From SAR202 cluster bacterium (GTDB taxonomy: Bacteria > Chloroflexota > Dehalococcoidia > Lucifugimonadales > UBA3495), in contig VGZV01000018.1 in assembly GCA_016872385.1 (NCBI GenBank), positions 1-48,098 on the forward strand: a stretch of 48,098 nt of DNA, read 5' to 3'. How positions within the stretch are numbered: the stretch's first letter is position 1; the number at the start of each line of letters is the position of its first letter. The translations under genes and the position numbers were made by a program. A model generated the notes under the pieces. That model saw only the letters and a list, made by a program, of their open reading frames with translations, ran no database searches and was not told the origin of the DNA. Shown here piece by piece: positions 32,372 through 40,715 of this stretch.

Positions 32372-34708
32372 CTACTTGTTCGCCAATGCTTCCAGCACCC
32401 GCTGGGGCGTAATGGGCAGCTGGTTGAAGCGCACGCCGATGGCGTTGTAGATGGCGTTGGCGATGGCCGGGGCTACCCCCACCGAAGGCACTTCGCCCAG
32501 GGCTTTGGCCCCGTGGGGGCCGATGGGGTCAACCACGTCGGCGAAGATCACTTGGACATCTGGGTAGTCAAGGATGGTGGGGCACTTGTGCTCCAGGTAG
32601 CTGCCGTTCAAGGTGATGCCCGTGGGCTGGTCCGTGACCAGTTCCTCGGATAAGGCAAAGCCCAGCATCTGGGAGATGCCGCCCTCCACCTGGTTTAGGG
32701 CCATGCGTGGGTTAATAATACGGCCCGAATCGTGGGCCGCCACAAAGCGCAGTACCCTGACGTGGCCGGTGTCCGTGTCCACCTCCACCTCGGCAAAGTG
32801 GGCGCCGAAGGAGTTGATGATGTAGTCGGCGCTGCCGGGGTTGGCGGTGACGCTGGCGGAGAGAAATCCCCCCTGGCTCCCCTTTGCCAAAGGGGGGTTG
32901 GGGGGATTTTGCTCTGAACCACCCACCCCCCGTCTCACTACTTCCGACAGGGACATGCGCCGGGCCGGGTCGGACTTGACAAAAATTGCGCCGCCTGCCA
33001 TGTCCAGGTCATTGACGGGGGCCTCCAGGCCATCGGCCGCCAGGTCCAGCAACTGCTGGCGCAGCTTGGCGGCGGCCTGCACTACGGCGGTGCCGGTGGA
33101 GAAGGTGGCGGTGGAACCTGCAGTGATAGGTGCAGTGGGCGTGGCGGCGCTGTCGGCAAACATCAGCCGGATGTCTTGGGGCGGGATGTCCAGCGCCTCG
33201 GCGGCCAACTGGGCCAGCACCGTGGTGGCGCCCTCGCCCACATCCATCAGCCCGCACACCAGACTGATGCGCCCCTCAGTATCCACGCGGACCTCGGCGG
33301 CGGAAGTAAACCCCGGCCCGCCCCGGTAAATCATCATGCTCATGCCCCGGCCCCGCTTTTTGGCCGGGTCCGTGGGCGGGGCAAAATTCCCCCTCGCCCT
33401 CCTTTGCAAAGGGGGGTTGGGGGGATTTCCCCACCCAAAAACTTCTGCGCCCCGGCGCAAGCACTGGTCCAGGCCGCTGCTGGAGAAGGGCACGCCGCCC
33501 TCCAAAGGCTGAGAGTCTATCAACTGGCCCGGCGGCGTGGTGCGGCGGCCCGGCTGGCCCTCCGGCGGCACCTGATTTTTAAGCCGGAACTCCAGGGAGT
33601 CCATGCCCAGGGCTTCCGCAGCCCGGTCCATGAGGCACTCCAGGGCAAAGTGGCCCTGGGGCGCTCCCAGGGCGCGGTAGGAACCGCCTACGGGCCGGTT
33701 GGTATAGACCAGATATGCGTCGTACCTGGCGTTGGGGCATTTGTAGAGGTACAGCGCCCCCTGGCCCAGGCGGCGCATCATGTTAGGCCCCGAGGCCAGG
33801 TAGGCCCCCTTGTTCAGAGCGGCGGTCATGTGAATGGCCGTGATGCTGCCGTCCTGTTTCAGCCCAACCCGCAGCTTGATGCGGCCCCCGTGGCGGGTGC
33901 GCCCGGCGACAAACTCGTCGCTGCGAGAGTATTCCAGCCGCACGGGCCTGCCCGCCCGCTGGGCTAGCACTGCGGTCAGCGCCCCCAGCCGCGACTCGTC
34001 CTTGCTGCCAAAGCCCGCACCCAAAAACGGGCCAATCACGCGGACTTTAGCCACCGGGATGCCCAGGGCTTCGGCCAGGATGGCCTGGTCCTGGTGGACG
34101 CCACGGCTGGACTTCCATACTGTTAGCGAGTCGCCCTCCCAGGAGGCCAGGGCGGCCCGCGGCTCCAGGGCAGTGGCTGAGTGCACCGGAATGAAATACT
34201 CCTCCTCCAGCGCCAGGTCCGCCTGGGCAAAGCCCTGCTCCACGCTGCCGCGTTCGAGAGACAGGGGCTTGCCGCCCACCAGGTTGCCGCCGGAGTGCAG
34301 AGCTACCGCGCCAGGTTTCATGGCTTCGTCAGGGTCCAGGACAAAGGGCAGGACTTCATAGTCCACTTGCAACAGGGAGCAGGCCAGGCGGGCGGTTTCG
34401 GCATCCACCGCGGCCACGGCGGCCACTTCATCGCCGACGAAGCGCACCCGGGTGTCCAGGACGGCCAGGTCTGGCCCAACTTTGCCCGGGGGCGCATCGA
34501 AGGGCGTGACAATGGCGTACACTCCGGAAAGTTGCCTGGCCCGGCTGGCATCTAAGCTGCGGATATTGGCGTGGGGGTGGGGGCTGCGCAGCACCGCGGC
34601 GTGGAGCATCCCCGGCAGCTTGAGGTCCGCGGCGTACTTGGCCTGGCCCGTAAGCTTGGCCTGCAAATCGGTGCGGACCACGTTCTGGCCGATGGTTGAG
34701 GTGGTCAT
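32372..34708 (-). CDS. Molybdenum hydroxylase catalytic subunit (CoxL/XdhA-like) with two repeat insertions
   Basis: The large 778-residue subunit binds the molybdopterin cofactor and hydroxylates the substrate in the cytosol. The N-terminal [31 protein letters not shown] is typical, [13 protein letters not shown] near residue 230 and [17 protein letters not shown] near 350 are the cofactor and active-site regions, and a [20 protein letters not shown]-terminus matches the Glu-bearing end of the family. Two Pro/Gly-rich blocks ([14 protein letters not shown] near 427-445 and [14 protein letters not shown] near 598-615) derive from dispersed repeats. No 2Fe-2S subunit gene adjoins. The start shares ATGA with the stop of the upstream DUF1828-type gene. 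Confidence 0.93.
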   Translation of the reverse strand: MTTSTIGQNVVRTDLQAKLTGQAKYAADLKLPGMLHAAVLRSPHPHANIRSLDASRARQLSGVYAIVTPFDAPPGKVGPDLAVLDTRVRFVGDEVAAVAAVDAETARLACSLLQVDYEVLPFVLDPDEAMKPGAVALHSGGNLVGGKPLSLERGSVEQGFAQADLALEEEYFIPVHSATALEPRAALASWEGDSLTVWKSSRGVHQDQAILAEALGIPVAKVRVIGPFLGAGFGSKDESRLGALTAVLAQRAGRPVRLEYSRSDEFVAGRTRHGGRIKLRVGLKQDGSITAIHMTAALNKGAYLASGPNMMRRLGQGALYLYKCPNARYDAYLVYTNRPVGGSYRALGAPQGHFALECLMDRAAEALGMDSLEFRLKNQVPPEGQPGRRTTPPGQLIDSQPLEGGVPFSSSGLDQCLRRGAEVFGWGNPPNPPLQRRARGNFAPPTDPAKKRGRGMSMMIYRGGPGFTSAAEVRVDTEGRISLVCGLMDVGEGATTVLAQLAAEALDIPPQDIRLMFADSAATPTAPITAGSTATFSTGTAVVQAAAKLRQQLLDLAADGLEAPVNDLDMAGGAIFVKSDPARRMSLSEVVRRGVGGSEQNPPNPPLAKGSQGGFLSASVTANPGSADYIINSFGAHFAEVEVDTDTGHVRVLRFVAAHDSGRIINPRMALNQVEGGISQMLGFALSEELVTDQPTGITLNGSYLEHKCPTILDYPDVQVIFADVVDPIGPHGAKALGEVPSVGVAPAIANAIYNAIGVRFNQLPITPQRVLEALANK
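32862..32914. repeat. C/G-run palindrome in frame (second insert)
   Basis: CCCCTTTGCCAAAGGGG core with GAAATC and GATTTT flanks, inside the catalytic subunit gene, keeping the frame. Confidence 0.85.
33385..33432. repeat. C/G-run palindrome in frame (first insert)
   Basis: CCTCCTTTGCAAAGGGGGG core with a GGGGGATTTCC flank, inside the catalytic subunit gene, keeping the frame. Confidence 0.85.
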
Positions 34709-35511
34709 TGGCTGGGGCCTCCTGGGATTACTCCTGTAACTTCGTGCAGATATCTAATGATACGGTCCCGGTTGGCGCCTAAACTGGAGAACTGCTTGTC
34801 ACATACATCACTAAACCGTGCCAGTACCTTGCGGTTAATTTCTTCTTGGTCTTCAAAAAGAGCAACAGATTGGAAAGGTATACCCCATTTCTCAAATTGC
34901 AGCAGTGCAATGGTGGCGTCTCGACTCTGGTCGTCGTTCTGCAGAGCGAAAACAAATAGTTGTCTGGACAGCTCGTTAATACGACAGCTGACCGCATATT
35001 TGCCTTCCGGGTCATGCCGAGGGTCGTACCAATTAAACACACGGCGCTCTTCTGGAACTGCCTCGGACAGCAGAGCACGAAAGTCCTCCAGGAACGTTGA
35101 TCTGACACGTTCCCTGTTCAGAAAAGTCACATTTGTGACTTTTAGCAATGCCTGTATGAAACTGTAAAGAGCATCACCATATTGACCGTCTCTGACCGCG
35201 ATGCGCAACTCGCCGTCAGTGTCATTAACACCGAACACAGAGAGGGCATTGGTAATAATGCGCTGGCGAGTCCCACGACTGAAGGACTGTTCATCAATGT
35301 CGTAAGAGAGGTGCATGTATGTATGCCCCTCGTCAGAAAGAACCCACTGGGTATCTTCCCTTTTCAGCAAAATCACTAGATGGTCGCCGTCTTCAAACCT
35401 GAATGGGGCGAAAACCCGATAACGATCAACACCCTCGGCCTGGAGACGCAACTCAGCGCACACCTTCTCACGGAATTCGCGCTCTAAATCCTGTATGGAC
35501 ATGGGGAGCAT
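34705..35511 (-). CDS. DUF1828-type protein
   Basis: The 268-residue protein has the DUF1828 signature near residues 30-70: [36 protein letters not shown], where an Asp-Glu-Gly turn follows WVLS. The C-terminal half (about 130-268) may be a DUF1829-like domain. Such genes are often in mobile or accessory islands and their role is not known. It is three bases downstream of its 157-residue partner and overlaps the hydroxylase gene start as ATGA. Base composition is visibly more A/T-rich than its neighbours, suggesting recent acquisition. An alternative start lies three codons inside, at 35502. Confidence 0.8.
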   Translation of the reverse strand: MLPMSIQDLEREFREKVCAELRLQAEGVDRYRVFAPFRFEDGDHLVILLKREDTQWVLSDEGHTYMHLSYDIDEQSFSRGTRQRIITNALSVFGVNDTDGELRIAVRDGQYGDALYSFIQALLKVTNVTFLNRERVRSTFLEDFRALLSEAVPEERRVFNWYDPRHDPEGKYAVSCRINELSRQLFVFALQNDDQSRDATIALLQFEKWGIPFQSVALFEDQEEINRKVLARFSDVCDKQFSSLGANRDRIIRYLHEVTGVIPGGPSQ

Positions 35512-35514
35512 CCC

Positions 35515-35988
35515 TTACAAGAGTTTCCTTTGAATCTGCGGAGGTCTATCAAAGTTACAGTCCACCACCATGCATTCGACCGCGCCTGACAGATCAGCAA
35601 ACCGATCTGTTGGCACAGCATACGCGTCCTCTCTCGCACCAATTTCCTGATACCGCTCAGTGGCTTGATGAATATGAAACTCATAGAAGGTCTGGCGTTC
35701 AATCGAGTTTGTATGCTCATGGCTACGCCCATTGTAGCGGCGTAGACGAAAAAGCTCGTTGGAACGCGGCAGCCTGTATGCCAAAATCACAGAGAAGTCC
35801 AGGATGTTGAAGAGACTTTGCCTCAAGATTAGGCGAAAGTTATCCCCAGATGCACCAACGATATCCACTTCACGCTCGCTGTGTCCTCTTTTGGGCGTGA
35901 GTTGCATTCGTGACTCGTAGCCATTTGGCAGTAGTTTAGACTCTAGAATCAGCCGGGCAATTTCTCGGTCTGTTAAGGTCAGAGCCAT
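35515..35988 (-). CDS. Partner protein of the DUF1828-type gene (possibly DUF6978)
   Basis: The 157-residue protein starts MALTLTDREIARLILESKLL and has a DNFRLILRQSLFNILDFSVIL segment and an ERQTFYEFHIHQATERYQE stretch with several His. I do not recognise a domain with certainty; the opening recalls DUF6978 members, which occur beside DUF1828 proteins. It is A/T-richer than neighbours, as is its partner. The gap of three bases means the two are co-expressed. A two-gene accessory module, perhaps toxin-antitoxin or defence related, is my inference. Confidence 0.65.
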   Translation of the reverse strand: MALTLTDREIARLILESKLLPNGYESRMQLTPKRGHSEREVDIVGASGDNFRLILRQSLFNILDFSVILAYRLPRSNELFRLRRYNGRSHEHTNSIERQTFYEFHIHQATERYQEIGAREDAYAVPTDRFADLSGAVECMVVDCNFDRPPQIQRKLL

Positions 35989-36121
35989 TTAGATGCACTA
36001 CCATGTAGTGTGCACCGATTAGGCCGCCTTCTCGGCGCCTGAAAACCGCGCTGGCCCCAGGGCAACGCCCCAGGGCCAGCAAGTGTACCGCTTTGGCTGT
36101 GAACGCCGCGGGCGGACCGGC

Positions 36122-37132
36122 CTAGATAGCGTGGTACATCAACAGGTGGTCGCGCATGGCGTCGTTGGCAAAGTCGTTCTCCACGTCGCGCCACACGGAG
36201 TGGATGTGGTTGGCGCCGTTCTGGCGGTTGTCAAACTCCACCACGAAGCTGCCGCCGTGCAGGCGATAGTAGTGGGGCTTGGCGCGCTCGGCGGGGCCGC
36301 CCCAGGCCAGGTGGATATTGTCCAGGTTGCTGCGGACAGAGTCCAGCCGCTCCTTGGAGACATCGGACCGGACCCGGTTCACGTACTCGGCGCACAGGGA
36401 CATGAGGATCTCCTTCTGGGTGCCGGACATGCGGGAGGCGGGCAGGCCCTGCTCCTTGGGGAGGGAGGCGCGAGAGGCGTTGAAGGTCAGGATATCGGCG
36501 GGCGCCTCATCGAAGATGAGGGCCTTGGACTTCTGGCCGGCGTCCAGGCTGTTCATCAGTTCCAGGGCCAGGTCTTCACTGGCGCCCAGGATGCGCAAGC
36601 CCTGCTTGGGGCCCTTGCGGACTTCCGAGGGGTTGGCGCCGAAGAAGAAGGGGGTCACGGAGACCACGCGCTCGCCCCAAATGGTGTAGTGCAGGGAGAC
36701 ATGGTGGCCCTCAACACGCCAGCCCCAGGGTTCCTTGGCGCTGTTGGGGTCCCCGAAGATGGTCCAGGAGTAGAGCAGCGGGTCCCGCTCCCAGGCAATG
36801 TGGCCCTGCTCTTTTTCCAGGGGGCCCAAAATGGCCTCGTGGTCCATAATGGCATTGGCCTTCTGGTTGGAGTCCGGGGTCAGGCCGGTGGCCATCAGGG
36901 CCTTGGCCGCCTGGCGCTGGTTGGCGTCCATTTCCTTAATCTTGAGGCCGTGGCGGTTCATGGGCGGGTAGTACCAGAAGATGCGCTCGCCGTCGTAGAG
37001 GCTAAAGGTGGCCTTGGCCTTCTGGTCGGGCTTGAGAGTGCCCAGGAACTTGATGGCGGCGTCCTTCATCTGGGCCGCTGCCTGGGGATGCCCGTGCTGA
37101 TAGTCTTTGGCGTGAGCATGGCGTGTCGTCAT
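36122..37132 (-). CDS. DUF3500-family protein
   Basis: The 336-residue protein matches DUF3500: YTIFGDPN-like segment (SWTIFGDPNSAKEPWGWRVEGHHVSLHYTIWGERV near residue 140-175), FFFGANPSEVRKGPKQGLRILGASEDLALEL, and a C-terminal HLAWGGPAERAKPHYYRLHGGSFVVEFDN block. The function of the family is unknown; conserved His and Asp residues hint at metal binding. No signal peptide is visible from ATG 37132, which has GGAGGAGCCACCC upstream. The open frame extends further upstream but this part is not conserved-looking. Monocistronic. Confidence 0.88.
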   Translation of the reverse strand: MTTRHAHAKDYQHGHPQAAAQMKDAAIKFLGTLKPDQKAKATFSLYDGERIFWYYPPMNRHGLKIKEMDANQRQAAKALMATGLTPDSNQKANAIMDHEAILGPLEKEQGHIAWERDPLLYSWTIFGDPNSAKEPWGWRVEGHHVSLHYTIWGERVVSVTPFFFGANPSEVRKGPKQGLRILGASEDLALELMNSLDAGQKSKALIFDEAPADILTFNASRASLPKEQGLPASRMSGTQKEILMSLCAEYVNRVRSDVSKERLDSVRSNLDNIHLAWGGPAERAKPHYYRLHGGSFVVEFDNRQNGANHIHSVWRDVENDFANDAMRDHLLMYHAI

Positions 37133-37244
37133 TGGGTGGCTCCTCCTTACCGCATTTTTGGACAATCCCTCAGTTTTAGGGGCCGGGGTCCCCATTGACT
37201 AGGAGTTTAGACTGCTAGGCCAATGGTGTCAACGGGCTTCCCAG

Positions 37245-37386
37245 GGTTGATTCACTCTCGCCAAAGCCGTAGGGACACACCTGCATGTGCGCCCTGGATG
37301 GCATCCCTGCATGGGGCAGACACCCTTCGGCCGCGCTCAGGGCAGGCTCTGGTCTGCCCCTACATTCATGTAGAATGAAACACTCC
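37245..37386. repeat. MITE-like dispersed element, copy 3 (inverted)
   Basis: Its left end, GGTTGATTCACTCTCGC, matches the left end of copy 1. Internal hairpin blocks are in the reverse order relative to copies 1 and 2: a CACACCTGCATGTGCGCC block precedes the GGGCAGACACCCTTCGG and GGTCTGCCCCTAC block. It ends near GAATGAAACACTCC. Confidence 0.65.
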
Positions 37387-37447
37387 TGACGGTCTTTCCA
37401 GGGATGTTTCATACTCGGGCCAGGGAGGAATACATTGTTGGTTGATT

Positions 37448-37528
37448 GAGTAGTCCCGATTTTATCGGGACGTATCGAAATCAACAGTAACATGGTCTCG
37501 ATACGTCCCGGCGGTGCCGGGACTACTC
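37448..37528. repeat. Nested palindrome (cruciform-forming)
   Basis: GAGTAGTCCCG at the left pairs with CGGGACTACTC at the right. Within it, CCCGATTTTATCGGG and CCCGGCGGTGCCGGG are hairpins, and CGGGACGTATCGA pairs with TCGATACGTCCCG. The whole unit is one imperfect palindrome of about 81 bases. Confidence 0.8.
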
Positions 37529-37643
37529 GACCAGCAGCTGCTGGAAAATGAAACACTCCTGACGGTCTTCCCGTTATATATTGACGAAGCCCACGGGCTG
37601 CGGTAGTCTGGGGGCCATCCAGTCTATCCAGAGGGATGCCAGC

Positions 37644-38195
37644 ATGACCCAGCCAACTCAGTCCGCCCTTACGCCGGAAGTCCGGTCCATGATTGGGGTG
37701 AAAGGCGAGGTGGTGGAGGCCTGGGGCGTGGTGGACGCAGAGTACCTGCGCCGCTTTGCCCAGGCCATAATGGACCCCGACCCCCGTTTCTGGGACGAGG
37801 AGTTCGCCAGTTCCACCCCCTACGGAGAAATCGTCACCCCGCCCATCATGGTCAGCTACATGGCCAGCCGCGTCCCGCCAGGTACTGAAGACCCCATTAC
37901 CAAGGCTTTTGAAGAAGACCCCATGTCCGACGGCATTGGCCGCGTCCACCGCCACGGGGAGTTGCCGCGAGTGCCCACCAACCTGGTGCGGGTGCTTAAC
38001 GCCGGCAACGAACTGGAAATCTACAAGTACCCCAGCATCGGCGACAAGATTTTCTTCCAGCACAGCTACTCGGACATCCGGGAGCGGGTAGGCCGGGATG
38101 GCAAGCCCTTTCTGATAATCACCAGGGAGACCCGCTACTCCAACCAGAAAGACGAGACCCTGTGCATTACCCGCGCCTCCACCATCCGTAGGTAG
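37644..38195 (+). CDS. MaoC-like N-terminal dehydratase-type domain protein
   Basis: The 183-residue protein looks like an FAS1/MaoC N-terminal hot-dog domain: VRSMIGVKGEVVEAWGVVDAEYLRRFAQAIMDPDPRFWDEEFA, then TPPIMVSYM and GNELEIYKYPSIGDKIFFQHSYSDI. Such domains pair with a catalytic MaoC half to make a hydratase for acyl-CoA or related thioesters. I chose ATG 37644, with GAGGGATGCCAGC upstream. Sixty bases separate it from the next gene, which supplies the second half. Confidence 0.82.
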   Translation: MTQPTQSALTPEVRSMIGVKGEVVEAWGVVDAEYLRRFAQAIMDPDPRFWDEEFASSTPYGEIVTPPIMVSYMASRVPPGTEDPITKAFEEDPMSDGIGRVHRHGELPRVPTNLVRVLNAGNELEIYKYPSIGDKIFFQHSYSDIRERVGRDGKPFLIITRETRYSNQKDETLCITRASTIRR

Positions 38196-38255
38196 GTAAG
38201 AGTCCAGCCTCCTCTCCCCAAGGGAAAGGAAACTCTGAGCCAAGAGGTATCATCC

Positions 38256-38816
38256 ATGAGCCTGCCATTGGACGACTTGCTGAAACTGTCTCCCGAAGAG
38301 ATTATCCAGCACAATGAGAAGCCCTCCGGCGACCAGCTTCGGAACAAGGCGCAAACCTATTACGAGGACGTGTACGAGGGCATGGAACTGCCCAAGTATA
38401 TGTACAAGCCTACGCCCACGCACCTGTTCCGATGGAGCGCCGCCATTGAGAACTTCCACCGCATTCACTATGACCTGGACTTTGGGATAAACCACGACAA
38501 GAACCCCAGCATTCTGGTGCACGGCTCCTGGAAACAGAGCGTAGCGCCCCAGTTCCTTAAAGACTTTACCCTGCCCGGCGGCTGGCCCTGGAAGGCCCGG
38601 TTTGAGCACCGGGCCATGCTGGTGCCCGGAGACATCCTGATTATGTGGGGCAAAGTCACTGGCAAGTACGAAAAGGGCGGCATGGGCTTTGTGGACCTGG
38701 AGATTGGCATGAAGACCCAGGACGGCATTGAAAGTATGCCGGGCACCGCCACCGTGGTCCTGCCCCTGCGGGGCGGCAAGCCCATCCCCTACCCCTTTGT
38801 GCCACCGGCGGAGTAG
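38256..38816 (+). CDS. MaoC-like C-terminal hydratase-type domain protein
   Basis: The 186-residue protein has a hot-dog fold with LFRWSAAIENFHRIHYDLDFG near residue 50, where MaoC hydratases have D-x-N-P-x-H. Here the residue at the Asp position is Asn and the His is kept. Further segments are ILVHGSWKQSVAPQFLKDF and MLVPGDILIMWGKVTGKY. It probably forms a heterodimer with the preceding protein and acts on a CoA thioester; the altered acid makes the mechanism uncertain. ATG 38256 lacks a strong ribosome site. It likely forms a two- or three-gene operon continuing to 39316. Confidence 0.8.
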   Translation: MSLPLDDLLKLSPEEIIQHNEKPSGDQLRNKAQTYYEDVYEGMELPKYMYKPTPTHLFRWSAAIENFHRIHYDLDFGINHDKNPSILVHGSWKQSVAPQFLKDFTLPGGWPWKARFEHRAMLVPGDILIMWGKVTGKYEKGGMGFVDLEIGMKTQDGIESMPGTATVVLPLRGGKPIPYPFVPPAE

Positions 38817-38825
38817 AAAGGAACC

Positions 38826-39022
38826 CATTACCGCAGAGGGCGCAGAGCACGCAGAGGACAAAAATTGTTTTAGCGACACTTGCATGCTTGCTGAACCGCT
38901 CGTGGTGAGCTTGTCGAACCACGAGCCTCCTCTCCCTTCGACAAGCTCAGGGTGAGCGGGTCAGGCGCCACTTCAGCAACTCGTGCAAGGCTCAGTAAGT
39001 CTCTGCGTTCTCTGCGGTAAAA
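38826..39022. repeat. Nested dispersed repeats between mao-like genes and 39047
   Basis: Outer arms ACCGCAGAGGGCGCAGAG (38831-) and CTCTGCGTTCTCTGCGGT (about 38999-39018) are inverted copies. Between them lie two CTTCGACAAGCTCA-family units in opposite orientation, GAGCTTGTCGAACCACGAGC and CCTTCGACAAGCTCAGGGTG. Confidence 0.75.
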
Positions 39023-39046
39023 CGTTCCATCAGACAGAGGTAAGAA

Positions 39047-39316
39047 ATGGCCCGATTCATTGCCATACACAACGTCCCTGGCATTACCGAGGCGGACTTC
39101 CGGGACAAGCTCAACGCCGTGCGCAAGTGGCGCCCCGACCGGCGCACTACTATCATCAAGGTCTATGGCGACATTGAACATGGCCGCCTGGTATCGGAGT
39201 GCGAAGCCGAAGAGCAGGCCCACTTTGAAGACTGGATCCGCATGGTGGGCTGGCCCGCGGAGTCTGTTCACCGGGTAAACCTCATTTGCCAGGTGGGGAA
39301 CATCTGGGAAGTGTAG
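39047..39316 (+). CDS. Small conserved protein, possibly DUF4242-like
   Basis: The 89-residue protein reads MARFIAIHNVPGITEADFRD, then KWRPDRRTTIIKVYGDIEHGRLVSECEAE and FEDWIRMVGWPAESVHRV. It is probably a ferredoxin-like alpha-beta dimeric barrel as in DUF4242/SCO4226-type proteins, some of which bind nickel. The Cys and the two His near the middle could be ligands. This assignment is tentative. GAGGTAAGAA precedes the ATG. It lies downstream of the MaoC-like pair, separated by repeats. Confidence 0.55.
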   Translation: MARFIAIHNVPGITEADFRDKLNAVRKWRPDRRTTIIKVYGDIEHGRLVSECEAEEQAHFEDWIRMVGWPAESVHRVNLICQVGNIWEV

Positions 39317-40151
39317 GGTTGCCCATCTGAAACCCCTGCCACCGGGCGCTGATGTGCGCCCCCAGCACCAGAATTAGAGCGGACAAATACGCCCAGGACA
39401 GCAGCACTATGGCGGAGGTCAGGGAGCCGTAAACTCGGTCGTAAACGGCCAGGTTCTGCAAGTGCCAGAGGAACAGGATTTTGCTGGCTTCCAAGAGCAA
39501 GGACGCCGCCGCCGCTCCCGGCCAGACATACTTCCAGTAGGTCTTGCAGCGGGGCGCAAACCGGTAAACCAGCAGGAATGCCATAAGGCTGCTTGCCCAG
39601 GGTATGACCGCCAAAGCAATTTCTCCCAGAATTAGGTAGTGTATCAATTTGGGCTTCGTCGTTCCGGCGTAAGCCGGAACCCAGGGGTGTGCCTGTACCG
39701 TATCCATCTCTGGGCGCCCCGACTTGTCGGGGTGCGACGAGTTGAGTCCTTAAGCAAACTGATACACTACTCAGAATTATCAGGCTCCGCTGGCCGGGAA
39801 AGGCTGGGAGCATCTGGAACAGCAGCCCCGCCGCTACGCTGGCCAGCGTTGTCGCCAAGAACATCCGCCCACCCCCAAGGCCATCCCCCACCGCACGGGC
39901 AGCGCCAGGTAAAAAGGCTACCCCCGCCGCCATTTGGGCCGATACTCCATTGGTCATCCCGCTCCACACCTGCCAAACCAACTGTGCGGCCGGGGCACGG
40001 GCCAGGGATGTGTGGGTCAGGGATTCCAGGGAGCGCTCCACGTGGTTCCGCAACCGCCCAGGCCAAACCGGCAGACGAACTGTTCCTGCCTGGCGCCCTG
40101 GCAGAAACTTGCCCAGCCACCGGAGACTGCCCCAGCGTCGCCGGAAGGGCA
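39282..40151 (-). pseudogene. YihY/UPF0761-family membrane protein, disrupted
   Basis: The C-terminal half (39282-39650) reads AFLLVYRFAPRCKTYWKYVWPGA, LYDRVYGSLTSAIVLLSW-like and LILVLGAHISARW segments, clearly a YihY-type integral membrane protein. The N-terminal half is found at about 39780-40150 (LVWQVWSGMTNGVSAQMAAGVAF), where a run of T at about 39915 appears to cause a frameshift; the next frame gives AFYLALPVRW. Between the halves lies a repeat of about 133 bases with inverted ends. The gene is therefore broken by both a shift and an insertion. Its 5' end abuts the signal peptidase gene. Confidence 0.72.
39637..39769. mobile_element. MITE-like insertion in the YihY gene
   Basis: Ends TAGTGTATCAATTTG and CAAACTGATACACTA are inverted with one mismatch. 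Inside are a TTCCGGCGTAAGCCGGAA hairpin and a CCCCGACTTGTCGGGG hairpin. The adjoining GGGGTGCGACGAGTTGAGTC also occurs inverted at about 47950-47971, beside the right-hand IS end. Confidence 0.7.
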
Positions 40152-40667
40152 TCAGTCTTGACTCCGCTGGGCAACCGGGACAGGAGAGTGAATGGGACCC
40201 CAGTCCCGCAGGGGCCAGCAGCGCCACCATACTTGCCCAATGACTAAATTTCTGGGCACTGGTCCAAAGGCCCGGCTGTCCCAGCTATCGGCCCGGTTGT
40301 CGCCCAGCACAAAAATCTCGTCTTCCCCCACCAGCCACTGACGGGCATAACGTCCAGGGGGGCAACCGCCTGCCTCAAGATACAGCTCCGCTAAGGGATT
40401 GCCGTTAACATAGACGGCGTCTTCCCCCAGATTCAGGCATTCGCCCGGCAGTCCTACCACTCTTTTGATGAAGATGCGACGCTGTTCCCTGGGGTGGCGC
40501 ACGGCCACTACAGCGCCACGTTGGAGCGCCAAGCCCTTGCGTTCCAGCTTCCGCACCAGCACTTGCTGCCCGTCCCGCAAGTTGGGATGCATGCTTTCTC
40601 CCTCCACCCGAAAACGAGTAGAGGCGACCAGATAAAACATGGCGTGAGGTCTTGTGTGCGGAATCAT
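40152..40667 (-). CDS. S26-family signal peptidase-like protein
   Basis: The 171-residue protein has the type I signal peptidase boxes: VEGESMHPNL with catalytic Ser25, RRIFIKRVVGLPGE with catalytic Lys68, and FVLGDNRADSWDSRAFGPV near 118-136. Box spacing and order are right for S26 peptidases. There is no N-terminal transmembrane segment beyond a short FYLVAS stretch, and no clear ribosome site at 40667 or at ATG 40640. It may be an unanchored variant. Its 3' end abuts the damaged YihY gene. Confidence 0.85.
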   Translation of the reverse strand: MIPHTRPHAMFYLVASTRFRVEGESMHPNLRDGQQVLVRKLERKGLALQRGAVVAVRHPREQRRIFIKRVVGLPGECLNLGEDAVYVNGNPLAELYLEAGGCPPGRYARQWLVGEDEIFVLGDNRADSWDSRAFGPVPRNLVIGQVWWRCWPLRDWGPIHSPVPVAQRSQD

Positions 40668-40715
40668 TGGAGAGAATTGTAGGTTGTATTACGTTACCTC
40701 AGCAACATTTGCTGC

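Larger units (their letters stand above)
37133..37643. repeat. Repeat-rich intergenic region
   Basis: About 510 bases without a gene. It holds MITE-like copy 3 (37245-37386), a nested palindrome (37448-37528) and two 23-base direct repeats, AATGAAACACTCCTGACGG and four further bases, at 37374 and 37547. The upstream region of the MaoC-like pair lies at its right end. Confidence 0.7.

Noticed and set aside
39268..40230. 320-codon minus-strand frame as an intact membrane protein
   Set aside because: Only part of it matches YihY and the remainder is out of frame or repeat-derived, so a broken gene is the better reading.
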